Positions 6,758 through 13,960 of a DNA stretch of 26,704 bases are shown here, piece by piece (position 1 is the stretch's first letter; the number at the start of each line of letters is the position of its first letter). Below the pieces are notes generated by a model. It had not been told where the DNA came from and searched no databases. It saw only the letters and a list, made by a program, of their open reading frames with translations. The stretch lies in contig CAYSLC010000054.1 in assembly GCA_964431545.1 (NCBI GenBank), positions 1 through 26,704 on the forward strand. Direction: 5' to 3'. A program made the translations under genes and the position numbers. Source of the DNA: CAYSLC01 sp964431545 (GTDB lineage Bacteria; Desulfobacterota; Desulfobacteria; Desulfobacterales; JAABSP01).

Positions 6758-8236
6758 CTATTTGGTCACCTTGGCCACCAGGAACCCGGCGTTGCCGCGG
6801 CGGAGAAAAAACTGGAGGGTGTCCCCTTCATCCGCGTCGCCCAAGATCTCTTTGTACTCGCCGATCGAGTCCACCGGCTTCCGGTTGATCTCCTTGATGA
6901 TGTCCCCGGAGCGGATGCCCGCCTCGGCGCCCTTGCCGTCCGGGGCCACGTTGGTTACCACGACCCCCTTCTCGTTCCGGTCGACCCCGATCCGGGCCGC
7001 CCGTTCCGGCGTCAAGGAGGCGACCGTGAGTCCGAGGGTCTCCTCGGTCCGATCTTCCCGCCCTACCTTGGCCATGAAGGTTTCGTCGTCGCGCCGGCCG
7101 ATGGTCACCTCGATGGTCTTCCGGCGGCCGTCCCGGAGCACCTCGATTTCGGCCTCCTTGCCGACGTTCTTCGAAGCGATGACCCGGGAGAGGTCGCGGC
7201 TCGACGCCATCTTCTCGCCGTCCACCGAAACGATGACATCCTTCTCCTCGATGCCCGCCTCGGCCGCCGGTTCTCCTTGGTAGACCTGGGTCACCAGGAC
7301 CCCTTCATCCTCATCGAGGCCGTAGTATTCGGCCAGCTCCGGGGTGAGATCCTGGATGCCGACGCCGAGCCAGCCCCGGGTCACCGATCCCTTGTCCCGG
7401 AGCTGATTCAGAATGCCTTCCGCCATGTTGGCGGGGATGGCGAATCCGATGCCCTGGCCGCTGGCGATGATGGCGGTGTTGATCCCCACCACGTCCCCGT
7501 CCATGTTGACCAGGGGCCCGCCGCTGTTTCCGGGGTTGATGGAGGCGTCGGTCTGGATGAAGTCGTCGTAGGGGCCGGAGCCGATGACCCGCCCCTTGGC
7601 GCTGACGATGCCGGCGGTGACGGTCCGCTCCAGACCAAAGGGGCTGCCCAGGGCCACGACCCACTGCCCCACCTGGAGCGCTTCGGAATCGCCCATCTCG
7701 ATGGGCTGGAGATCATCCGCGTCCGGGATCTTGATCAGGGCCAGGTCGGTCTTGGGATCCCGGCCGACGATCTCCGCCTCGAACTCCCGGCCGTCGGCGA
7801 GCTTGACCTTGATGTTGGTGGCGTTCTCCACCACGTGGTTGTTGGTGACCACGTATCCTTCCTTGTCGATAATGAAGCCGGAACCGAGGCTCTGCTGTTT
7901 GAACTCCCGCTCCGGCGGCCCTTCGTTGCCGAAAAACCGTTCGAAAAAGTCCTCGAACCCTCTGCCGCCGCCAAAAGGATGCGGCTGGTTCTCCCCCCGG
8001 GGATTGCCGAAGAAATGGCGGAAGACCCGGCCTCCGCCCTGGATGGATTTTTCGGTTCGAATGTTGACCACGCTCGGCCCCACCTTCTTGGCCAGGTCGC
8101 TGAAGTTGGCCGGCCGGTCGAAGGGCGTTGCGGTTTTGGCCCAGGCGGCATCCATGTCGCCGCCGAAGCCGAAGATCAGGCCGGCCACCAGCAGCAGCGG
8201 AACCAGATGGTTGGTGTGTCTCCGTGGGTTTTTCAT
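6758..8236 (-). CDS. degP: Periplasmic serine protease of the DegP/HtrA (Do) family
   Basis: A 492-residue periplasmic protease-chaperone that handles misfolded envelope proteins. ATG 8236 follows AAGGAGG with ideal spacing. Residues 1-33 form a signal peptide (core HLVPLLLVAGLIFGF, likely cleavage after AWA). The trypsin-like domain has the triad His134 (VTNNHVVENA), Asp164 (KTDLALIKI) and Ser238 (NPGNSGGPLV). A flexible Gly/Phe-rich LA-like loop lies at about 66-112. Two PDZ domains follow (about 285-375 and 395-488), the second ending close to the C terminus. Length and architecture match DegP/DegQ/MucD. It lies downstream of the HK-RR two-component genes on the same strand, which suggests an envelope-stress link. 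The 289-nt gap between them contains a regulatory-looking palindrome. Confidence 0.95.
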   Translation of the reverse strand: MKNPRRHTNHLVPLLLVAGLIFGFGGDMDAAWAKTATPFDRPANFSDLAKKVGPSVVNIRTEKSIQGGGRVFRHFFGNPRGENQPHPFGGGRGFEDFFERFFGNEGPPEREFKQQSLGSGFIIDKEGYVVTNNHVVENATNIKVKLADGREFEAEIVGRDPKTDLALIKIPDADDLQPIEMGDSEALQVGQWVVALGSPFGLERTVTAGIVSAKGRVIGSGPYDDFIQTDASINPGNSGGPLVNMDGDVVGINTAIIASGQGIGFAIPANMAEGILNQLRDKGSVTRGWLGVGIQDLTPELAEYYGLDEDEGVLVTQVYQGEPAAEAGIEEKDVIVSVDGEKMASSRDLSRVIASKNVGKEAEIEVLRDGRRKTIEVTIGRRDDETFMAKVGREDRTEETLGLTVASLTPERAARIGVDRNEKGVVVTNVAPDGKGAEAGIRSGDIIKEINRKPVDSIGEYKEILGDADEGDTLQFFLRRGNAGFLVAKVTK

Positions 8237-8348
8237 GGTGAAATACCTCCTTGTTTGAATGTAAAGACTCATTCGGTCTCCCCGGCTTCCCCTTCCGGAG
8301 TCCATCGGTTTCCCTCTTCATGCTATGCGGAAATCGAAGGGGAAAGGG

Positions 8349-8368
8349 AATACGGTCGAGACCGTATT
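8349..8368. promoter_or_regulatory. Perfect inverted repeat upstream of degP, candidate NarL-type response-regulator site
   Basis: AATACGGTC and GACCGTATT are separated by GA: perfect 9-bp arms, with an inner TAC...GTA 7-2-7 arrangement like that bound by NarL-family regulators. It lies 113-132 nt upstream of the degP start and downstream of the NarL-type regulator gene. A related half-site, AATACGATC, occurs at 10984-10992 in the kinase gene leader. It could instead act as an RNA hairpin. Confidence 0.5.
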
Positions 8369-8431
8369 TCCCGGAACCGAAAGATGTAGATCCTCTCGGA
8401 TCCTTGTTTCCGACCGGGAAGAAAGATAGTA

Positions 8432-8455
8432 CCGATGCCGTCGGTCCGGTATCGG
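8432..8455 (-). terminator. Candidate terminator of the kinase-regulator operon
   Basis: On the minus strand CCGATACCG, a 6-base loop and CGGCATCGG (one G-T-type mismatch position) are followed by a pyrimidine-rich stretch, TACTATCTTTCTT. It lies about 70 nt after the response-regulator stop codon. Confidence 0.45.
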
Positions 8456-8525
8456 CGAGGGTCGGAATCTGAAGTCGGAGGCGGTCCCGTCCGCGTGTCC
8501 GTGTCCGTCCTACATCTCCGGAGGT

Positions 8526-9152
8526 CTACACGAGACCGTTTTCGATGGCGTACCGGGTCAGTTCGGCGTTGTTGCCCATCCCCATCTTCTCCAGAATCCG
8601 GGTGCGGTAGGTGCTGATGGTCTTGACGCTCAGCGACAGGGTTTCGGCGACGTCCTTGACCGCCTTGCCGGAGGCGAGGAGGCAGAGCACCTGGTATTCC
8701 CGGTCGGAAAGGGTCTCATGGGGACTGCCCGCCGCGCCCGAGCCGATCTCGTCGGCCAGTTTCTCGGCCAGGGCGGGGCCGACGTACCGCCGTCCGGCCC
8801 GGACCTTCCGTACCGCCCCCACCAGTTCGTCCGGAGCGCTCGCCTTGGTGAGGTATCCGGAGGCCCCGGCCTTGAGCATCCGGATGGCGTAGTGATCCTC
8901 GGGGTGCATGCTCAGGATCAGCACCGGGGTGTTCGGCTGTTCGGCCTTGAGCTGTTTGAGGACGTCCAGGCCGCTGATTCCGGGCATGGAGATGTCGAGA
9001 AGCACGACGTCATAGGCCTCTTTGCGGACAGCCGTCAGCAGCCCGTGCCCGTCGTCGGCTTCATCCACGGCGGCGCCCCCCAGGGCCTCCTCCAGGATCC
9101 CTTTGAGCCCCCGCCGCACCACGGGGTGGTCGTCCGCGATGATGATCTTCAT
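8526..9152 (-). CDS. NarL/FixJ-family response regulator
   Basis: A 208-residue cytoplasmic DNA-binding regulator. The receiver domain (about 1-120) has acidic residues ADDH near the N terminus, phospho-acceptor Asp53 in VVLLDISMPG, and Lys in YLTKASAPDE. The C-terminal LuxR-type helix-turn-helix (about 143-208) reads LSDREYQVLCLLASGKAVKD, then VAETLSLSVKTISTYRTRIL. The start ATG overlaps the kinase stop as ATGA, so the pair is translationally coupled. Cognate regulation by the upstream kinase is clear from context. Target genes are unknown, with the downstream degP a candidate. Confidence 0.95.
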   Translation of the reverse strand: MKIIIADDHPVVRRGLKGILEEALGGAAVDEADDGHGLLTAVRKEAYDVVLLDISMPGISGLDVLKQLKAEQPNTPVLILSMHPEDHYAIRMLKAGASGYLTKASAPDELVGAVRKVRAGRRYVGPALAEKLADEIGSGAAGSPHETLSDREYQVLCLLASGKAVKDVAETLSLSVKTISTYRTRILEKMGMGNNAELTRYAIENGLV

Positions 9153-10951
9153 GATCCCGCCTTCTCCCTCATACTCGCCTTCTCCATCGGCACGGCGACG
9201 GTCACCGTCGTGCCCCCGGTTTCGGCCGGACCGATCTCCGCCCGGCCATGGATGACGGCGGCCCGCTCCCGGATGCCGATGATTCCGGTGGCGGCGGGGT
9301 CGTCGAGCTTCTCCGGGGGGATGCCCTTGCCGTCGTCCGCCACCGTGAGGACGACGTCTCCGTCGGTCCGCCGGAGTTCGACGCTCACCCGGGTGGCTTC
9401 GGCATGGCGGATGACGTTGGTCATGGCCTCCTGGATGATCCGGAACAGGGCGGTGGCCACTGATCGGTCCAGATCGATCTCCTCGGGGTAAAACCGCACC
9501 TCGCAGGGGATCTCCGTCCGGCGGGCGAAGGTCTCGGCCTGCCATTCCACCGCCGCCTGGAGCCCCAGATCGTCCAGAATGCCGGGGCGGAGTTCCATGG
9601 AGATCCGCTGGACGTCCCCCACGGCCTCGTCGATGAGGGCGGTCATGCTCTCGGCCCTGCGCCGCAGGGCTTCATCTTCCGGATCGAGCCGCGCCTTGAG
9701 CCAGGAGACGTCGATCTTCAAAGCGGTCATCTGCTGGCCGAGGACGTCGTGGATCTCCCTGGCGATCCGGGCTTTCTCCTCCTCCCGCACCTCCTGGAGC
9801 CGATGGCTGAGGTTGCGCAGGGCCCTCCGGGATCGGCGGAGGGCGGCCTCGATGTCGGTCCGTTCCCGGGCGTTGCGGTCCAGGGTCTCGGCCATCTCGT
9901 CGAAGGCCTCGGAGAGGGTGCCCAGCTCCCCGGGTCCGTAGGGTTTCCCCACCCGGGCCTTCAGGTCCCCCGAACGGAGCCGGTGGGTCGCCTGGATCAG
10001 GGCCCGGACCCGCCGCAGGACGAAGCCATCGGCGCCGAGCCAGGCGATGAGCAGGGCGAGGCCGGCCACCGCGCCGAGCCCCAGGAGGTTCCGGCGGAGG
10101 GTTCGGTCGGCGGGGCCGTAGAGGTCCGCCGCGGGCACGCTCAGTATCAGGTGGTGGGGCCGTCCGGCCAAAGCGGACCGAAGGGTGCGGTGGGAGACCA
10201 GGAAGCGGGTTCCGGTCGGATCCCGGTAGTCCAGGACCCCCTCCTCGGTCCGGGAGAGCTGATCCAGGAATCCCTCCGGGAGGAGGTGACCGGGGGACGG
10301 CCCCTCCTCCCGAAAGCGGCGGGCGAGCACCATCCCCTCGCTGTTGACGAGGGTCAGGGCGGCCTGGGTCGAGAACCGCTGCCGCAAAAAGTCCTCCAGC
10401 CGGATGATCCGCTCCGGTCGGGCCACCGAGAAGACGGCCCCGATCCCCCCTCCCCCTTCGGAAATGAGCGGGTGGGCCGCCACAAAAGCGGGGGAGCCCG
10501 AGGCGGTGTCCGTCCGGGTCTCGATGACGACGAATCCCTTGGTTTCCGTGATCCGCCGGAGCCAGACGGCCTCCCGGAGGGTTCCGCCTCCCGGGCCGGT
10601 CCGGCAGATGATCCGGCCGTCGGCCCCGGCCACTCCGAAGACCAGATGGGGGGGTAGATGGCCCGAGAGTCCCTCCAGGTACCGTCGGCAGGCGTCGGGA
10701 TCATTGCCGCTGGCCCGAATGTATCGGGCGACGCCCGACAGGGCGCGGCGGACGGTTTCGATATACCGGCGCTCCTGCTCGGTCACCAGGTCGGCCATGC
10801 GCCGAACCTGATCCCGGATGTCGGTCACCGCCTCCCGGCGCTGCTCCCAGGCCGAATAGACCATCAATCCCCAGGAGGGGACCACCGCCAGAAGCACCAG
10901 GAGCATCAGTCGCACCCGCAGCGGGGAAAGACCCGGTCCCCCCTTCTTCAT
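9149..10951 (-). CDS. Membrane sensor histidine kinase, HisKA_3 (NarX/DegS) type with periplasmic sensor and HAMP
   Basis: A ~600-residue inner-membrane sensor. TM1 is at about residues 13-33. A large periplasmic region (about 35-285, dCache-like; it reads VFGVAGADGRIICRTG and VVIETRTDTASGSPAFVAAHP) is the sensor. TM2 is at about 288-308 and HAMP at about 312-365. A coiled linker leads to the HisKA_3 dimerisation domain with His402 in AREIHDVLGQQM. The ATPase domain shows AMTNVIRHAEA (N box), VADDGKGIPPE (G1) and TGIIGIRERA (G2). Residue numbers count from the alternative ATG at 10954; ATG 10951 is preferred because GGAGG lies five bases before it. A minus-strand promoter is visible upstream. 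The signal is unknown; small carboxylates or amino acids are common Cache ligands. Confidence 0.93.
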   Translation of the reverse strand: MKKGGPGLSPLRVRLMLLVLLAVVPSWGLMVYSAWEQRREAVTDIRDQVRRMADLVTEQERRYIETVRRALSGVARYIRASGNDPDACRRYLEGLSGHLPPHLVFGVAGADGRIICRTGPGGGTLREAVWLRRITETKGFVVIETRTDTASGSPAFVAAHPLISEGGGGIGAVFSVARPERIIRLEDFLRQRFSTQAALTLVNSEGMVLARRFREEGPSPGHLLPEGFLDQLSRTEEGVLDYRDPTGTRFLVSHRTLRSALAGRPHHLILSVPAADLYGPADRTLRRNLLGLGAVAGLALLIAWLGADGFVLRRVRALIQATHRLRSGDLKARVGKPYGPGELGTLSEAFDEMAETLDRNARERTDIEAALRRSRRALRNLSHRLQEVREEEKARIAREIHDVLGQQMTALKIDVSWLKARLDPEDEALRRRAESMTALIDEAVGDVQRISMELRPGILDDLGLQAAVEWQAETFARRTEIPCEVRFYPEEIDLDRSVATALFRIIQEAMTNVIRHAEATRVSVELRRTDGDVVLTVADDGKGIPPEKLDDPAATGIIGIRERAAVIHGRAEIGPAETGGTTVTVAVPMEKASMREKAGS

Positions 10952-11014
10952 CATCTCCTCCGTCCTTCGAGACCTTCGTGCCCAATACGATCCATTCCAT
11001 CGAAATCCGGATAA

Positions 11015-11042
11015 AATTTAAGGTCTTCCCCGTGGGTGTCAA
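11015..11042 (-). promoter_or_regulatory. Promoter for the kinase-regulator operon
   Basis: On the minus strand a perfect TTGACA (11042-11037), a 16-base spacer and TAAATT (11020-11015). Transcription would begin near 11008, leaving a leader of about 57 nt before the kinase ATG. Confidence 0.65.
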
Positions 11043-11093
11043 GACGGCTCGAAGGCCGGACCCCGGCGCTTTCTTCGCTTCCTGGGGGCGGGA

Positions 11094-11109
11094 ATGAGGA
11101 TATCCTCAT
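11094..11109. promoter_or_regulatory. 16-bp perfect palindrome in the divergent region
   Basis: ATGAGGAT directly joined to ATCCTCAT. It lies about 90 nt upstream of the predicted kinase transcription start and about 110 nt upstream of the tetR promoter -35. It is a plausible dimeric-regulator site, but no regulator can be assigned. The rest of the 10955-11215 region holds nothing else I can support. Confidence 0.35.
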
Positions 11110-11215
11110 CCACCGGACCGCCCGATCTCTCCGGGGTCAACGCCGCTCCGTCCCGGGATAATCCTTGGATAAACCACTCGATACCGGAGGACGACCCCCT
11201 CCCCTCTTTTTTTTC

Positions 11216-11244
11216 TTGACAGCGGTTTCCATGGGTTGTTAAAT
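11216..11244 (+). promoter_or_regulatory. Promoter of the tetR (fadR-like)-acyl-CoA dehydrogenase operon
   Basis: An eight-T tract (11207-11214), then TTGACA (11216-11221), a 17-base spacer and TTAAAT (11239-11244). The FadR-like operator begins on the last base of the -10 element, so repressor binding would block open-complex formation. Confidence 0.75.
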
Positions 11245-11261
11245 GAATGAACATTCATTCA
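11244..11261. promoter_or_regulatory. FadR-type operator, copy 1
   Basis: TGAATGAA, CA, TTCATTCA: 8-bp perfect arms around a two-base centre. It closely resembles the recalled Bacillus subtilis FadR consensus TGAATGAMTANTCATTCA. It lies immediately before the TetR gene, implying autoregulation. A second copy is at 15785-15802. Confidence 0.8.
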
Positions 11262-11266
11262 GTTGA

Positions 11267-11959
11267 ATGGGTCACCACAGACGGAGGTTCACCATCGGGA
11301 CAAAGGGAAAAACCAACGGCAAATACCACCGCATCCTGGAGGCGGCGATCAAGGTCTTTGCCAGACGAGGATTCTACCAGGCCACCATCTCCCAGATCGC
11401 CAAGGAGGCCGGGGTGGCCGACGGGACGATCTACCTCTATTTCAAGAACAAGGATGACATCCTGATCCAGTTCTTCAACTTCAAGACCAAGCAGGTCTTC
11501 GATCAGTTCCGGGCGGCCGTGGAGAAGGCGGACAACGCCGAGCAGAAACTCCGAAATCTGATCCACCACCACCTGGAGGCGTTCCAGGGGGATCGGAACA
11601 TGGCCCTGGTCTACCAGGCCGTGACCCGGCAGCACAACCGGCTGGTGAAAAACGAGATCCGGGAGATGTCCAAGATGTACCTCGACATCGTCTCCGAGAT
11701 CATCGAGCAGGGCCAGGAGGAGGGCGCCATGCGCAAGGACCTCTACATGAGCCTGGTCAAGCGGTTCATCCTCGGCTCGGTGGACGAGGTGATCAACACC
11801 TGGCTGCTGGCCGGGAGCAAGTACGACCTGATCTCCATGGCGGACCCGCTGATCGATCTGCTCATCCGGGGGATCGGCAACCCCGAGCGGTATGCGGAGA
11901 CGGACGGCGCCGGAGAGCGGCATTGGGGGCCGGAGCCGCCGCAACCGGCCGGAGGGTGA
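11267..11959 (+). CDS. TetR-family fatty-acid degradation regulator, FadR (YsiA)-like
   Basis: A ~230-residue TetR-family repressor. The N-terminal helix-turn-helix reads KVFARRGFYQATISQIAKEA then GVADGTIYLYFKNKDDILIQ. The latter is nearly the same as Bacillus subtilis FadR, which releases DNA on binding long-chain acyl-CoA. The helical C-terminal ligand domain (about 75-205) is followed by a short Pro/Gly-rich tail. The annotated ATG 11267 has no clear Shine-Dalgarno sequence. A good one (GGAGGT, 11283-11288) sits six bases before an in-frame ATC codon (11294), so the true N terminus is uncertain by nine residues. It is first in an operon with the acyl-CoA dehydrogenase (75-nt gap). The operator upstream indicates autoregulation, and the matching site at 15785 suggests a local regulon. 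Confidence 0.9.
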   Translation: MGHHRRRFTIGTKGKTNGKYHRILEAAIKVFARRGFYQATISQIAKEAGVADGTIYLYFKNKDDILIQFFNFKTKQVFDQFRAAVEKADNAEQKLRNLIHHHLEAFQGDRNMALVYQAVTRQHNRLVKNEIREMSKMYLDIVSEIIEQGQEEGAMRKDLYMSLVKRFILGSVDEVINTWLLAGSKYDLISMADPLIDLLIRGIGNPERYAETDGAGERHWGPEPPQPAGG

Positions 11960-12034
11960 CGGGGCGGCGCCATTGAAAGACGACGGCGAACAGAAACGAT
12001 AAGAGAATCTTCAACCATAAAGGAGAGTGGCACC

Positions 12035-13843
12035 ATGGCACAAGTCATCGCGGATCGAAGGGATGTGGATTTCGTCCTCCACGAGCAGCTCCAGGTGGGG
12101 GACCTGAGCAAACACGAGCGGTATGCGGAATTCAACCGCAAGACGGTCGATATGGTCATCACCGAGGCGAGGAACCTTGCCGTCAAGGAGATCCTGCCCA
12201 CCCAGAAGCTGGGGGACGAGGAGGGGTGTAAATTCGAGGACGGAAAGGTGGCCGTGCCGGAGAGCTTCCACCGCCCCTACGAGCTTTTCGTCGAGGGGGA
12301 ATGGCTCGCCATGCCCGAGGACCCCGAGTGGGGGGGGCAGGGGATGCCCAAGACGGTGGCCATCGCGGCGGGCGACTATTTCAACGGCGCCAACTACGCC
12401 TTCATGATGTATCCCGGCCTGACCCACGGCGCGGGCAAGCTGGTGGAGTCCTTCGGCACCGAGGAGCAGAAGAAGCTGTTTTTGAAGAAGATGTACACCG
12501 GGGAGTGGACCGGCACCATGCAGCTCACCGAGCCCGAGGCCGGTTCCGACGTGGGGGCCCTGACCACAACCGCCGTCAAAAACGACGACGGCACCTATTC
12601 CATCACCGGCAATAAGATCTTCATCTCCAGCGGCGAGCACGATATGGCCGAGAACATCATCCATCCGGTGCTGGCCCGCATCGAAGGGGCCCCAGCCGGG
12701 ACCAAGGGGATCTCCCTGTTCCTGGTCCCCAAGTACTGGGTCAACGAGGACGGCTCCCTGGGCGAGTTCAACGACGTGGTCTGCACCGGCATCGAGGAGA
12801 AGATGGGGATCCACGGCAACTCCACCTGCTCCATGGCCCTGGGCGGCAAGGGCAAGTGCCGGGGATTGCTTCTGGGCGAAGAGAACAAGGGGATGCGGGC
12901 CATGTTCCTGATGATGAACGAGGCCCGTCTGCTGGTGGGGCTCCAGGGTCTCTCCTGCGCTTCGGCCTCCTACCTCAATGCCGTCAACTACGCCCGGGAC
13001 CGCATCCAGGGCAAGAACCTTCTCCAGATGCGGGATAAGGACGCCCCCTCGGTGCCGATCATCCAGCACCCCGACGTCCGGCGGATGCTCCTCTCCATGA
13101 AGGCCTATGTGGAGGGGATGCGCAGCCTTATTTACTACATGGGGTACCTGGAGGACCGGCGGGAGACGGCCGAGGACGCCGACTCGGCCGGCGTGTTCCA
13201 GGGGCTCATCGAGCTGTTGACGCCGGTGGCCAAGGGGTATGTGACCGACCGGGCCCTGGAGATCTGCTCCACCGGCATCCAGGTCTACGGCGGCTACGGC
13301 TACATCAAGGAGTATCCCCAGGAGCAGCTCCTCCGGGACTGCCGGATCACCCTGCTCTACGAGGGGACCAACGGGATTCAGGCCATGGACCTTCTGGGCA
13401 GGAAGCTCGGCATGAACAAGGGCAAGCCGGTGATGGATCTTCTCGGAGAGATGAACAAGACCATCGCCAAGGCCAAGGAGGTCGGGCTCGAGGAATGGGC
13501 CGAAAAGTTCCAGAAAGCGGTCAACAAACTGGGTGAAGTGGGGATGCACATGGGGGCCTCGGCCATGTCCCCCAAGGTGATGACCGCCTTCGCCTTCGCC
13601 CACCCCTTCATGGAGGTCACCGGCGACGTGGTCATGGCCTGGATGCTCCTGTGGCGGGCCGCCATCGCCAAGGGGAGCATGGGCAAGAAGAAGAAGGAGG
13701 ATACCTTCTACGATGGGCAGCTACGCAGCGCCGAGTACTTCATCAACTCCGTTTTGCCCGTCACCACCGGCAAGATGATCGCCATCCTCAACAGCAACGA
13801 CGCGATCGTGACCATCTCCGAGGATTCCTTCGGCGGCAAGTAG
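12035..13843 (+). CDS. Acyl-CoA dehydrogenase, large (~600-residue) type
   Basis: A 602-residue FAD-dependent dehydrogenase catalysing alpha,beta-desaturation of acyl-CoA, the first step of beta-oxidation; electrons pass to ETF. ATG 12035 has AAAGGAGAG upstream. The standard core has an N-terminal helical domain, the middle beta domain with GTMQLTEPEAGSDVGAL and ITGNKIFISSGEHD, and a C-terminal helical domain with ICSTGIQVYGGYGYIKEYP. Catalytic Glu443 lies in LLYEGTNGIQ. An extra C-terminal ~150-residue helical domain is typical of the long DmdC/FadE5-like subfamily. The chain-length range cannot be read. It is co-transcribed with the FadR-like repressor and ends before a terminator shared with the convergent synthetase gene. 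ETF and its quinone reductase are encoded at 15854-19802. Confidence 0.95.
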   Translation: MAQVIADRRDVDFVLHEQLQVGDLSKHERYAEFNRKTVDMVITEARNLAVKEILPTQKLGDEEGCKFEDGKVAVPESFHRPYELFVEGEWLAMPEDPEWGGQGMPKTVAIAAGDYFNGANYAFMMYPGLTHGAGKLVESFGTEEQKKLFLKKMYTGEWTGTMQLTEPEAGSDVGALTTTAVKNDDGTYSITGNKIFISSGEHDMAENIIHPVLARIEGAPAGTKGISLFLVPKYWVNEDGSLGEFNDVVCTGIEEKMGIHGNSTCSMALGGKGKCRGLLLGEENKGMRAMFLMMNEARLLVGLQGLSCASASYLNAVNYARDRIQGKNLLQMRDKDAPSVPIIQHPDVRRMLLSMKAYVEGMRSLIYYMGYLEDRRETAEDADSAGVFQGLIELLTPVAKGYVTDRALEICSTGIQVYGGYGYIKEYPQEQLLRDCRITLLYEGTNGIQAMDLLGRKLGMNKGKPVMDLLGEMNKTIAKAKEVGLEEWAEKFQKAVNKLGEVGMHMGASAMSPKVMTAFAFAHPFMEVTGDVVMAWMLLWRAAIAKGSMGKKKKEDTFYDGQLRSAEYFINSVLPVTTGKMIAILNSNDAIVTISEDSFGGK

Positions 13844-13887
13844 ATCAGATCTCCGCTCCTTTCCCGCTCATATCCGCTCATATCCAT

Positions 13888-13954
13888 GGACGGCCCCTTC
13901 GGGGTCGTCCAAAACCGGGCGGTTTGCCCATCCTGGGTGATGGCAAACCGCCCG
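13888..13954. terminator. Double-hairpin bidirectional terminator between convergent genes
   Basis: Hairpin 1 pairs GGACGGCCCC with GGGGTCGTCC (13888-13910, loop TTC). Hairpin 2 has perfect 13-bp arms, CGGGCGGTTTGCC and GGCAAACCGCCCG (13916-13954). For the minus-strand transcript hairpin 2 is followed by TTTT; for the plus strand it is followed by TTCCGTTTATT. Confidence 0.75.
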
Positions 13955-13960
13955 TTCCGT

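Noticed and set aside
6713..8389. 558-residue open frame on the plus strand
   Set aside because: Antisense to degP, whose catalytic triad and PDZ domains are clear.
12028..12043. TGGCAC pair resembling a sigma-54 -24 element before the acyl-CoA dehydrogenase
   Set aside because: No TTGC element at the required spacing, and the match overlaps the start codon.
12011..13603. 530-residue open frame on the minus strand
   Set aside because: Antisense to the acyl-CoA dehydrogenase; shadow composition.
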